From Cytophagaceae bacterium (GTDB taxonomy: Bacteria; Bacteroidota; Bacteroidia; Cytophagales; Spirosomataceae): a stretch of DNA of 7,987 nt. A program made the position numbers and the translations under genes. Under the pieces are notes generated by a model, which made no database searches, was not told the DNA's origin, and saw nothing but the letters and a program-made list of their open reading frames with translations. Every line of letters begins with the position of its first letter. Positions within the stretch are counted from its first letter, which is position 1. The stretch lies in assembly GCA_947471105.1 (NCBI GenBank), contig CANIYB010000096.1, positions 1 to 7,987 on the forward strand, written 5' to 3'. This document shows, one piece after another, positions 1 through 7,521 of the stretch.

Positions 1-1025
1 GTTTCGGATGAGATCCATTTTAAATTCACTTTGATTTCATTGGATACACCTGCATGAATGAACGATTCAGCTATTGATTTGTACGAATCTTTTAGTTCAA
101 CGTATTTACCTATTAGGCCTATGCTAATTTCAAATTTTGGCGCTTTTAATTTTTCTAGAAACTTTTTCCACTGAACCAAATTCGAATCACGGTCATTGTA
201 AATATCTAATTTGTATAGAACTCGACTGTCCAGTCTCTGCTCTTGCATGAGAATAGGTACGTCGTAAATGGTTTCAGCATCTCTAGCCTCGATTACATCT
301 TGCTCTGTCACATTGCAAAAAAGTCCGATCTTCCTTTTCATTTCTTGAGGAAGTGGATGTTCCGTACGACAAACTAAAATATCCGGTTGAATACCCGATT
401 CTGATAATGTTTTTACGGAGTGCTGGGTAGGCTTCGTCTTCAATTCCCCTGCAGATGCTAAATAGGGAATTAAAGTTAAATGAATAAATAAGGTGTTTTT
501 TTCGCCTAAATCCCATTTCAATTGCCTAGCAGCTTCTATAAATGGAAGCGATTCTATATCTCCGACACATCCGCCAATTTCAGTAATGACTATATCGTAT
601 TTTCCCGTCTCCCCTAAAATTAAAATATTTCGTTTAATCTCATCCGTAATGTGTGGGACAACTTGGACTGTTTTCCCTAAATAATCACCTCTGCGCTCCT
701 TAGTTATGACATTGTGGTAAATCCTTCCTGTCGTAATGTTATTGGCTTGGCTTGTAGCGGAATTTAAAAAACGCTCATAATGACCTAAGTCTAAGTCCGT
801 TTCCGCACCATCATTTGTGACATAGCATTCACCATGTTCGTACGGATTTAAGGTCCCAGGATCAATATTGATATAAGGGTCAAATTTTTGAATGGTACAC
901 GTCAAGCCTCTTGCTTGTAAAAGCTTAGCAAGGGAAGATGCTACGATGCCTTTTCCAAGTGAACTTGTTACGCCACCCGTAACAAAAATGTACTTTGATT
1001 TTTTGGGATTCCCCTTGCCAGACAT
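1..1025 (-). CDS. pyrG: CTP synthase, N-terminal part (3' end beyond the left edge)
   Basis: CTP synthase makes CTP from UTP, ATP and glutamine in the cytoplasm, the last step of de novo pyrimidine nucleotide synthesis. The reading frame is open from an ATG at 1025 to the window edge (341 codons plus two bases). The family is usually about 540 residues, so roughly 200 C-terminal residues are missing. The amidoligase domain is complete: the P-loop-like segment YIFVTGGVTSSLGKG (residues 12-26), DPYINIDPGT (49-58), DGAETDLDLGHYERF (72-86), and further on GGCVGDIESLPF. The glutaminase domain only begins, with IGLIGKYVELKDSYKS. Its catalytic Cys, His and Glu lie outside the window, so they cannot be checked. 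The ATG lies 30 bases downstream of a perfect Bacteroidota -7 box, and the N-terminus is a few residues longer than in most homologues. The gene is divergent from the helicase-nuclease gene. Identification is secure. Confidence 0.97.
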   Translation of the reverse strand, partial: MSGKGNPKKSKYIFVTGGVTSSLGKGIVASSLAKLLQARGLTCTIQKFDPYINIDPGTLNPYEHGECYVTNDGAETDLDLGHYERFLNSATSQANNITTGRIYHNVITKERRGDYLGKTVQVVPHITDEIKRNILILGETGKYDIVITEIGGCVGDIESLPFIEAARQLKWDLGEKNTLFIHLTLIPYLASAGELKTKPTQHSVKTLSESGIQPDILVCRTEHPLPQEMKRKIGLFCNVTEQDVIEARDAETIYDVPILMQEQRLDSRVLYKLDIYNDRDSNLVQWKKFLEKLKAPKFEISIGLIGKYVELKDSYKSIAESFIHAGVSNEIKVNLKWISSE

Positions 1026-1136
1026 TAGGATTTTCTTTATTTGGTTACGGGAAACAAAGATAGCGAATAAAACCCACACAGAATTAATCCTATTTTTATT
1101 TTATCTTGCATAAACAATTTATTTTTTGAATTTCAT
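1026..1136. other. Divergent intergenic spacer between pyrG and the helicase-nuclease gene
   Basis: This 111-base AT-rich spacer must hold the promoters of both flanking genes. The pyrG promoter is recognisable at 1055-1062. On the plus strand, in front of the helicase-nuclease start at 1137, I see only near matches to the TAnnTTTG box: TATCTTG at 1102-1108, one T short, and TATTTTTTG at 1120-1128, one T too long. Neither has a convincing -33 partner, so the rightward promoter is not assigned. No RNA gene, riboswitch fold or short coding region is evident. Confidence 0.5.
1055..1062 (-). promoter_or_regulatory. Bacteroidota-type -7 box for pyrG
   Basis: On the minus strand this reads TATCTTTG, an exact match to the TAnnTTTG element used by the primary sigma factor of Bacteroidota. 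Transcription would start a few bases downstream, near 1047-1050, giving a short leader of about 25 bases before the pyrG ATG at 1025. No clean TTTG -33 element sits at the expected 17-21 base spacing; only a degenerate TTCTG is present upstream. The position just ahead of a gene start supports the call, but this is motif reading only. Confidence 0.65.
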
Positions 1137-4100
1137 ATGAGCATTCTATTGTATTCTGCTTCTGCCGGTTCTGGAAAAACGTATACCTTGACCTTAGAGT
1201 ATATCAAATTAGCTCTTCAGGAAGTGGATAAAAGAGGATACTTTCGAAGGATTTTGGCGGTAACATTTACGATAAAAGCTGCTGAAGAGATGCGTACTCG
1301 CATTATTGAATATTTAACGGGTATATCTGAATATCCTTTATTTTTAAATTATTCTCAAGATCAAGTCAGTCAGTTTTCAACGATTATTGACACCATTCAT
1401 CAAGATTTAAATATTTCTGGTGAATCGATAAGTAAAGAAGAAATTTCGAGTCGGGCACAAATTGCCTTGCAACAAATTCTTCAGGACTACGGACTTTTTT
1501 CGGTCATGACGATTGATAGTTTTGTTCAGAGGTTGAGTACTTCGTTTGTTGAGGAGTTAAATCTACCAAGTCAGTTTGAGGTTATTTTAGATTCCAATAA
1601 ACTGATTAAAGATCTGATAGACCAATTAATGGAAAAGGTGAATCTTCATGGTGATCCACATTTAACAGAACTCATTTTAGATTATGCACGCAATGAAGTT
1701 AATGAAGGTCGTAATTGGAATTTAATACGAAGTGGTTTCCATCAGTATTTAAAAATATGCCTCCAGGAAGATTTTTTAAAGGTTCAAGATCATATTCGTT
1801 CTTTTTCGATCACTGATTTTATCACAATAGAAAACCAGATTTTTCAATTTATTTCATCTATACAAAATGAATTAAAAGAAATTGCAGAGAAAATTATTGT
1901 ATTGGTCGAATCCATTCAGGTGGATGAATCAGAATTTGCTCGAGGAGCCAAGGGTCCTATTAATTTCTTTAGAAAATTTAGTTTAAATCCTGAACTTGAA
2001 CCTAATAAATTCACCTATGTTAAAGATGCTATTTCATCTGGTAAATGGTATTCAGCTAGTTCATCTACATTATCTAAGGTTCAGATTGATGGGATTGCGG
2101 ACCAGCTATCCATTTTAAGTCAATCTTTTGTTGACATACATGAAGAGGTAATTAATAAATATCTGTTGTTGCACTTAATTAAAAAGGATATTAAGAAAAT
2201 AGCCTTATTAAGTACTGTCGTGGATGAGTTAAGTATTTATCAAGCTGAAAATAACGCTGTATCCATTTCTGAGTTTTCGAAAAAGATTTATGAAGTTATT
2301 TCTCAGGACCCTGTGCCCTTTATTTATGAAAAATTAGGGGATCGGTATTTTCATATTTTGATTGATGAATTTCAGGATACTTCCATCCTTCAATGGCAGA
2401 ATTTTATGCCTTTGATTGAAAATTCGGTCAGCATTGATAAAAGAAATTTGCTCGTTGGCGACCCCAAACAATCCATTTATAAATTTAGAGGGGGAGAAGT
2501 AGGTTTAATTGCTTCCATGACAAACCAAAATTCAGATTTATTAGGTGATAAGCTTGGATCAAACGAACTAGATCAAATGAGATATGATTATTTATTAAGT
2601 AATACTCAAAACATTAGTTTAACTTATAATTTCAGAAGTGCTAGTGAGGTGGTCGAATTCAATAATAAGTTTTTTGATTTTATCGCTAATAATTCTAGCT
2701 ATCAAGCTTATTCAAGTTTGTTAAGCCCTATTTATGGGGCTAATATGAAACAAAATCCAAAATTAAATCCCAACAAAGGAAAAGGATTCGTTGATGTAGT
2801 CATTTTGAATTCTGCATCAAATGACTCGCCCTCCAAGGTTTCTGACTCGACGATGATGCTTGATGTTTGCATAGATCAAATAAAGCAAAGCATTTCAAAA
2901 GGATTTTCTTACAAGGATATCGCCATATTAACTCGTAAAAATAAGGATTCTAAATTCATTGCGATTCAGTTAAAAGAATTAGGATATCCTGTCATTTCAT
3001 CTGATTCACTTTTGGTTCATTATTCTTCGATTGTTGGTTTTATCCATACGTTCATGAAATTGGCGAATAACCCAGATCAATTTACGCTTCATGAACTATT
3101 GTTTCAATTTAATCAGCTTGTAGGTCAGACCGAAACGATAAATGAAAATATTTCAAAAGTGAATGGAGATTACCTGCATCATTGCATCGAATTTTTTAAT
3201 GCTCATTCGATCCAATTAGATTCCTCTAAATTGAATGATTCTTTACTTGTTCCCTTTGTCTATTACTTAATTGATGAATTTAATTTATTTACTCACAGGG
3301 AAGGCACTGAATATCTATTTAAATATTTGGATATTTTGAATGAATTTTCATTGCTTAAATCGAATTCGATTTCTGAATTTTTGGATTATTATGAGGATAA
3401 CAAATCGAGTTTCTGCATCGCTTCTCCTGATCATTTAAACGCAATTACCATTTCTAGTATTCATAAGTCTAAAGGTTTGGAGTATCCTATTGTCATCATA
3501 CCATTTGCTTCATGGTCTCATCAAGTAGGATCTGAAAAGATATGGTATGACTTGAATAATTTAGCGTATGATGAACTTTCGGTAGCTGAAAACAAAAACT
3601 TAGCACATTTTTATAGTAAGGTTAACGCTAAAACTTTAATTGGCTTTGATGATTTAACCGAACAAAGCCAACATGAGAAAGAGGCAGTGTTTTTGGATGC
3701 ACTCAATATGTTATATGTGGGAGCCACTCGCGCGAGATTGCACCTTCATCTGATTGTGGCTAAACCTACCGAAGATGCTCATGGCACTACGAAAGCTATA
3801 TTTAATGTGTCTATTGGAGATATTTTATGTAAAATGGCGGAAAATGAAGGCCGATTAATACATCATGAATCTTATTTGTTGTCCAGTACTTATGCAGAGT
3901 CCATTTCTCATTATGTTTTTAGCGAGGATCAGATTCCTGAATGCATTAGTAAATCAGAAGGCTTTGAATATGATAATAAGTTGGTAGATATACAGTCTTC
4001 ATTATTTGAAAAACCTCAAATTCGGGTAGATTCTTCCCATTCAGACATGTTTACTTTAGCCGATAAAAAAAGAGAAAAAGGAAATATACTGCATGATTTT

Positions 4101-4463
4101 TTGTCCAAATTAAAAGGTATCAATGACTGGAGTTTATATTGTTCAAATTTTTCTAATTCTTTTGAATACATGGATGATATTAATGAACTACTTGAAGATA
4201 AGGCAATACGAGATTTTTTTATTGATGAGGAATTATTGTTTGTTGAAAACGACATATTATGTCCTGATGGGTCTGTATGTAGGCCTGACCGAGTAATTAA
4301 TAAAGATGGGCAGGTTTATATTATTGATTTTAAATCAGGAAAAAGAGATGATCATCATAAAATTCAATTGGGGAATTATTGTCAGATTCTTCATGAAATG
4401 GGTTTCAATAGCCCTAAGGGTGTCTTGATTTATTTGAGTGAAAGAGACGTTGTCTATGTGTAA
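1137..4463 (+). CDS. AddA/RecB-type UvrD-family helicase-nuclease
   Basis: Predicted ATP-dependent DNA helicase and exonuclease that processes double-strand breaks for RecA-dependent repair, as AddAB and RecBCD do. The 1108-residue protein has the complete superfamily 1A set: Walker A ASAGSGKT (8-15), motif Ia VTFTIKAAEEM (42-52), Walker B DEFQDTS (410-416), motif III GDPKQSIYKFRGG (441-453), motif IV YNFRS (497-501), motif V IHKSKGLE (775-782) and motif VI YVGATRAR (860-867). The C-terminal PD-(D/E)xK nuclease is intact: His986 in GNILHDF, Asp1051 in RPDRV, Asp1064 and Lys1066 in IIDFKSGK, and QLGNY at 1077-1081. The length is close to RecB and AddA. The start fits because Walker A begins at residue 8, as is normal in this family. 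No AddB-like partner is encoded in the window. AddA is the more likely assignment, since Bacteroidota generally use AddAB, but RecB-like naming is also possible. The stop overlaps the next gene. Confidence 0.92.
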   Translation: MSILLYSASAGSGKTYTLTLEYIKLALQEVDKRGYFRRILAVTFTIKAAEEMRTRIIEYLTGISEYPLFLNYSQDQVSQFSTIIDTIHQDLNISGESISKEEISSRAQIALQQILQDYGLFSVMTIDSFVQRLSTSFVEELNLPSQFEVILDSNKLIKDLIDQLMEKVNLHGDPHLTELILDYARNEVNEGRNWNLIRSGFHQYLKICLQEDFLKVQDHIRSFSITDFITIENQIFQFISSIQNELKEIAEKIIVLVESIQVDESEFARGAKGPINFFRKFSLNPELEPNKFTYVKDAISSGKWYSASSSTLSKVQIDGIADQLSILSQSFVDIHEEVINKYLLLHLIKKDIKKIALLSTVVDELSIYQAENNAVSISEFSKKIYEVISQDPVPFIYEKLGDRYFHILIDEFQDTSILQWQNFMPLIENSVSIDKRNLLVGDPKQSIYKFRGGEVGLIASMTNQNSDLLGDKLGSNELDQMRYDYLLSNTQNISLTYNFRSASEVVEFNNKFFDFIANNSSYQAYSSLLSPIYGANMKQNPKLNPNKGKGFVDVVILNSASNDSPSKVSDSTMMLDVCIDQIKQSISKGFSYKDIAILTRKNKDSKFIAIQLKELGYPVISSDSLLVHYSSIVGFIHTFMKLANNPDQFTLHELLFQFNQLVGQTETINENISKVNGDYLHHCIEFFNAHSIQLDSSKLNDSLLVPFVYYLIDEFNLFTHREGTEYLFKYLDILNEFSLLKSNSISEFLDYYEDNKSSFCIASPDHLNAITISSIHKSKGLEYPIVIIPFASWSHQVGSEKIWYDLNNLAYDELSVAENKNLAHFYSKVNAKTLIGFDDLTEQSQHEKEAVFLDALNMLYVGATRARLHLHLIVAKPTEDAHGTTKAIFNVSIGDILCKMAENEGRLIHHESYLLSSTYAESISHYVFSEDQIPECISKSEGFEYDNKLVDIQSSLFEKPQIRVDSSHSDMFTLADKKREKGNILHDFLSKLKGINDWSLYCSNFSNSFEYMDDINELLEDKAIRDFFIDEELLFVENDILCPDGSVCRPDRVINKDGQVYIIDFKSGKRDDHHKIQLGNYCQILHEMGFNSPKGVLIYLSERDVVYV

Positions 4464-4965
4464 GAAAATTGTCATACTTCTTTTGGTTTTATTTTTAAGT
4501 CAAGGATGTAAGGTCTTTCATGGTTCATTGCATTTATTCCACAAAAAGAATTCACCAACTACCTTTAATCAGGACGATTTAGATCAATTGTTTAAAATGG
4601 GATTTTCATATTTAGGGGTTCCATATCGTATAGGTGGAACCGATAAGAATGGATTGGATTGCTCTGGTTTGTTATTTGCTATGTACGAAAGCAATTCTTT
4701 TCAGATACCAAGAACCACCTCTCAGCAGTTAGAATTTGGGTTTCCTGTTTCTATCAATCAAATTCAACGCGGAGACTGGGTGTTTTTTTCTAATCAATCT
4801 GGAATCATTAATCACGTAGGTATTGTTTCAAACATTAAAAAGGACTCGATTTTGTTTTTACATGCGAGTACAAGCAAGGGAGTTAGAGAAGATGAGTTAT
4901 TAAAAGGATATTGGTATAACTCATTTGTGAAGGTGATAAGGCCATTTAAGCAGATTAAATTTTAA
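4456..4965 (+). CDS. NlpC/P60-family peptidoglycan endopeptidase, probable lipoprotein
   Basis: Predicted cysteine peptidase that cuts stem peptides in peptidoglycan, similar in size and layout to the MepS/Spr and NlpC lipoproteins of other Gram-negative bacteria. With the ATG at 4456 the protein has 169 residues. Its N-terminus is a short basic stretch, a leucine-rich hydrophobic core, then LSQGC with Cys18 as the likely lipidated residue, which places it in the envelope. The NlpC/P60 domain follows: YLGVPYRIGG, the nucleophile Cys69 in LDCSG, His120 in NHVGIV and His136 in FLHAST, so the catalytic triad is complete. No SH3 or LysM binding domain is present. A GTG at 4438 would add six residues (MKETLS); I prefer the ATG because it gives a compact signal peptide. 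Either start overlaps the end of the helicase-nuclease gene (8 or 26 bases), suggesting co-transcription and coupled translation. Confidence 0.9.
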   Translation: MCKKIVILLLVLFLSQGCKVFHGSLHLFHKKNSPTTFNQDDLDQLFKMGFSYLGVPYRIGGTDKNGLDCSGLLFAMYESNSFQIPRTTSQQLEFGFPVSINQIQRGDWVFFSNQSGIINHVGIVSNIKKDSILFLHASTSKGVREDELLKGYWYNSFVKVIRPFKQIKF

Positions 4966-4995
4966 TGTGCCGTATGGATTCTAACTTGCAATATG

Positions 4996-5003
4996 TATTT
5001 TTG
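4996..5003 (+). promoter_or_regulatory. Bacteroidota-type -7 box for the polyamine operon
   Basis: TATTTTTG matches the TAnnTTTG -7 consensus of Bacteroidota exactly and lies 20 bases before the ATG at 5023, inside the 57-base spacer after the NlpC/P60 gene. Transcription would begin close to 5008-5012, leaving a leader of little more than 10 bases. The -33 region is weak: TATG at 4973-4976 has the right 19-base spacing but differs by one base from TTTG. A small inverted repeat, TGCAA (4987-4991) and TTGCA (5001-5005), straddles the box and could be an operator or chance. Confidence 0.6.
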
Positions 5004-5022
5004 CATTCTTTTTTAAATTAAC

Positions 5023-6237
5023 ATGGGAAAAAAAGTAATTATAATTGGCGCCGGTGGCGTGGGTAATGTAGTAGCAAAAAAATGCGCGATGAATCCAGCG
5101 TATTTTTCAGAAGTGGTTTTAGCTTCTAGGACTTTGAAAAAATGCGATGCTATCGCCGAAGAGTGTAAAAAAATAGGATTGCCAATTGAAGTTCAAACGA
5201 GGCAAGTGGATGCTGATGATGTTCCGGCCTTAGTCCAATTATTTAATCAAGAAAAGCCTTTCATGGTGATCAATGTAGCATTGCCATATCAGGATCTAAC
5301 GATTATGGATGCTTGTTTAGCTACTGGAGTACATTATTTAGATACGGCTAATTATGAGCCTAAGGATGTGGCTAAGTTTGAATATTCATGGCAATGGGCG
5401 TACCAAGAGCGCTTCAAAAAAGCAGGTTTAATGGCATTATTGGGCTGTGGGTTTGATCCTGGGGTAACAGGTGTTTACACTGCTTATGCCAATAAGCATT
5501 ATTTTGACGAAATGCATTACCTTGATATTATTGATTGTAATGCAGGTGATCACGGAAAAGCTTTTGCAACTAATTTTAATCCTGAAATTAATATTAGAGA
5601 GATTACTCAAAAAGGAAAATATTGGGAAAATGGAGAATGGGTTGAAATTGACGCTATGTCTATTCACAAGCCAATTAGTTACCCTAATATTGGTCCTAAA
5701 GAATCCTATTTGTTATATCATGAAGAATTAGAATCGTTAACTAAGAATTTTCCTACGTTAAAAAGAGCTCGGTTTTGGATGACTTTTGGTCAGGCCTATT
5801 TAACTCATTTAGAAGTTTTGCAAAATGTAGGGATGACTTCTATTCATCCGATTAAATTTCATGGAATGGACATTGTTCCCTTAGAATTTTTAAAGGCAGT
5901 TTTGCCTGAACCCGGTACTTTAGGAGAAAATTATTCGGGCCAAACATCCATTGGTTGCCAAATAAAAGGGATTAAAGACAATCAAGATGTGAGTTATTAT
6001 GTGTACAATAACTGTCATCATGCGGATTGCTATAAAGAAGTACAGGCACAAGGTGTTTCCTACACAACTGGTGTTCCTGCCATGATTGGAGCTTCTTTGA
6101 TGTGTGAAGGCGTCTGGTTTAATCCAGGTGTTTACAATGTGGAAGAATTTAACCCCGATCCATTTATGGAATTATTGAATATTCATGGGCTTCCTTGGCA
6201 TGAGGAAGTGAATGGTGAATTACCACATACTTATTAA
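5023..6237 (+). CDS. Carboxynorspermidine/carboxyspermidine dehydrogenase (saccharopine dehydrogenase family)
   Basis: Predicted cytoplasmic NAD(P)H-dependent enzyme that joins aspartate beta-semialdehyde to putrescine or diaminopropane and reduces the imine to carboxyspermidine or carboxynorspermidine. The 404-residue protein opens with a Rossmann dinucleotide-binding site, VIIIGAGGVGNVVA (5-18, glycines in GAGGVG at 9-14), and continues with GCGFDPGVTG (141-150), DCNAGDHG (171-178), FATNFNPEINIRE (181-193) and TGVPAMIG (349-356), the pattern of saccharopine-dehydrogenase-like proteins. True lysine-pathway saccharopine dehydrogenase is the main alternative. It is made unlikely by the next gene, nspC, which starts one base after this stop and encodes the enzyme that uses the product. 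The diamine preferred cannot be read from the sequence. The start is the first ATG, two residues before the first strand of the fold, downstream of a clear -7 box. Confidence 0.9.
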   Translation: MGKKVIIIGAGGVGNVVAKKCAMNPAYFSEVVLASRTLKKCDAIAEECKKIGLPIEVQTRQVDADDVPALVQLFNQEKPFMVINVALPYQDLTIMDACLATGVHYLDTANYEPKDVAKFEYSWQWAYQERFKKAGLMALLGCGFDPGVTGVYTAYANKHYFDEMHYLDIIDCNAGDHGKAFATNFNPEINIREITQKGKYWENGEWVEIDAMSIHKPISYPNIGPKESYLLYHEELESLTKNFPTLKRARFWMTFGQAYLTHLEVLQNVGMTSIHPIKFHGMDIVPLEFLKAVLPEPGTLGENYSGQTSIGCQIKGIKDNQDVSYYVYNNCHHADCYKEVQAQGVSYTTGVPAMIGASLMCEGVWFNPGVYNVEEFNPDPFMELLNIHGLPWHEEVNGELPHTY

Positions 6238-6238
6238 T

Positions 6239-7375
6239 ATGCGTATCCAATATCCTGAAATAGCTTCACCAGCATACGTTTTAGAAGAAAAATTATTGTT
6301 AAATAATTTAAGATTAATGGAACGGGTTCAAAAAGAAGCGGGGGTGGAGATTATTTGTGCCCTAAAAGGTTTTTCATTTTACCATGTTTTTGGGACGATC
6401 AAAAAATATTTATCTGGTGCAACGGCTAGTTCTTTAAATGAAGCAAAATTGGCATTTGAAGAGATGGGGATAAAATGTCATGCGTATACGCCTGCCTATC
6501 TTGCATCAGAATTTACTGAATTTATGCATTATGCAAGTCATATGACTTTCAATTCTTTGAATCAAGTAAATCAATTTGCAGATCAGGCGGTAAATAATGG
6601 TATTTCTTGTGGTATCCGCATTAATCCAGAATATGCTGAGGTGGAAACGGATATGTATAATCCATGTATTGCTGGATCTAGGTTGGGTATTCGAAGATCG
6701 GATTTAGGCAATTTAATGCCAAATGGTATCGAAGGCTTGCATTCTCATACACTTTGCGAAAATGATTCATTTGTTTTAGAAAGAACTTTGAAGGTGATTG
6801 AAGAAAAATTTGGTGATTTATTGCCCCAAATTAAGTGGTTAAATTTAGGGGGAGGTCATTTAATTACCAAAGAGGGCTACGATGTGGACCATTTGATTAC
6901 ATTGTTACAGTCCTTTAAATCTAGATATCCACATCTTACGATTATTTTAGAACCTGGGTCAGCAGTAGGTTGGCAAACAGGTTTTTTAAAATCTACTGTT
7001 CTTGATATCGTTCATTCGGCAGGCATTGATGTGGCTATTTTAGATGTTTCATTTGCGGCACATATGCCAGATACGCTTGAAATGCCATATAAACCTCGAA
7101 TTCGACATGCTTCTATGGAACCTATTCCTGGAAAGCCCAGCTACAGGTTTGGAGGAATGACTTGTTTGGCTGGTGATTTTTACGGCGACTATTCATTTGA
7201 TTCACCCTTGAAAATTGGAGATGAAATTATATTTGAAGATATGATTCATTATACCATGGTCAAAACAACGACATTTAATGGGGTTAATCTTCCAGATATC
7301 GGTATGATTGATGTCAATGACCAGTACAAACAATTAAAGCATTTTGGATTCGATTCCTTTAAAGATCGGTTATAA
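6239..7375 (+). CDS. nspC: Carboxynorspermidine/carboxyspermidine decarboxylase
   Basis: PLP-dependent decarboxylase of the alanine-racemase fold (relatives: diaminopimelate and ornithine decarboxylases) that removes CO2 from carboxyspermidine or carboxynorspermidine to give the triamine. The 378-residue length is normal for NspC. Visible sites are Lys43 in CALKGF (PLP Schiff-base lysine), HSHTLCEN, GGGH (204-207, phosphate binding), EPGSAVGWQTG (238-248), HMPDTLEMPYKP (275-286), TCLAGDFYGDYSF with Cys309 and Asp313, and EDMIHYTMVKTTTFNG with Tyr338. HMPD-LEMPY and HYTMVKTTTFNG are NspC-specific rather than general features of the fold. The ATG at 6239 follows the dehydrogenase stop by one base (TAATATG), so the two are surely one operon. 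A GTG at 6212 would add nine residues of no evident worth and overlap the upstream gene. Ser241 in the EPGSA motif is discussed as a finding. The stop merges into a terminator. Confidence 0.96.
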   Translation: MRIQYPEIASPAYVLEEKLLLNNLRLMERVQKEAGVEIICALKGFSFYHVFGTIKKYLSGATASSLNEAKLAFEEMGIKCHAYTPAYLASEFTEFMHYASHMTFNSLNQVNQFADQAVNNGISCGIRINPEYAEVETDMYNPCIAGSRLGIRRSDLGNLMPNGIEGLHSHTLCENDSFVLERTLKVIEEKFGDLLPQIKWLNLGGGHLITKEGYDVDHLITLLQSFKSRYPHLTIILEPGSAVGWQTGFLKSTVLDIVHSAGIDVAILDVSFAAHMPDTLEMPYKPRIRHASMEPIPGKPSYRFGGMTCLAGDFYGDYSFDSPLKIGDEIIFEDMIHYTMVKTTTFNGVNLPDIGMIDVNDQYKQLKHFGFDSFKDRL

Positions 7376-7403
7376 AAAAAGGACTCAGATTGAGTCCTTT
7401 TTT
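7375..7403. terminator. Bidirectional hairpin terminator between nspC and tRNA-Ala
   Basis: A perfect inverted repeat, GGACTCA (7381-7387) and TGAGTCC (7391-7397) with a GAT loop, is flanked by an A run on the left and a T run on the right. The A and T runs can extend the stem by six pairs. Read rightward it ends the polyamine operon with a U tract; read leftward it ends the tRNA transcript, which finishes just two bases away. The A run begins in the nspC stop codon, so there is almost no 3' untranslated region. Confidence 0.9.
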
Positions 7404-7404
7404 G

Positions 7405-7478
<74 letters not shown>

Positions 7479-7521
7479 GCGATGTAAAATTGCCACTTAT
7501 CTTTTTGATTTCCTACATTCA

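Noticed and set aside
283..684. Open frames on both strands inside pyrG
   Set aside because: The pyrG frame is continuous and highly conserved through this stretch; these frames are by-products of it.
1026..1047. CTP-sensing reiterative initiation or attenuation in the pyrG leader, as known in Gram-positive bacteria
   Set aside because: There is a CCC near the likely transcription start but no leader hairpin or terminator, and the leader is too short; nothing supports such control here.
892..1113. Plus-strand open frame of 73 codons in the pyrG start region
   Set aside because: It lies almost wholly antisense to the conserved N-terminus of CTP synthase, and its product has no recognisable features.
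4016..4255. Minus-strand open frame in the nuclease part of the helicase-nuclease gene
   Set aside because: Its Ser-rich product is the complement of Asp/Glu/Asn-rich coding sequence; there is no independent support.
4787..4795. Run of T bases in the NlpC/P60 gene as a possible frameshift or slippage site
   Set aside because: The frame reads cleanly through it (GDWVFFSNQ) and the catalytic histidines follow in frame.
5437..5731. Open frames on both strands inside the carboxynorspermidine dehydrogenase gene
   Set aside because: They overlap the conserved GCGFDPG and FNPE regions of the real gene, and their Ile/Leu-rich products look like frame artefacts.
6212..6238. GTG start for nspC that would overlap the dehydrogenase gene
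   Set aside because: The ATG at 6239 gives the usual NspC length and N-terminus; the extra residues MVNYHILIN have no family counterpart that I know of.
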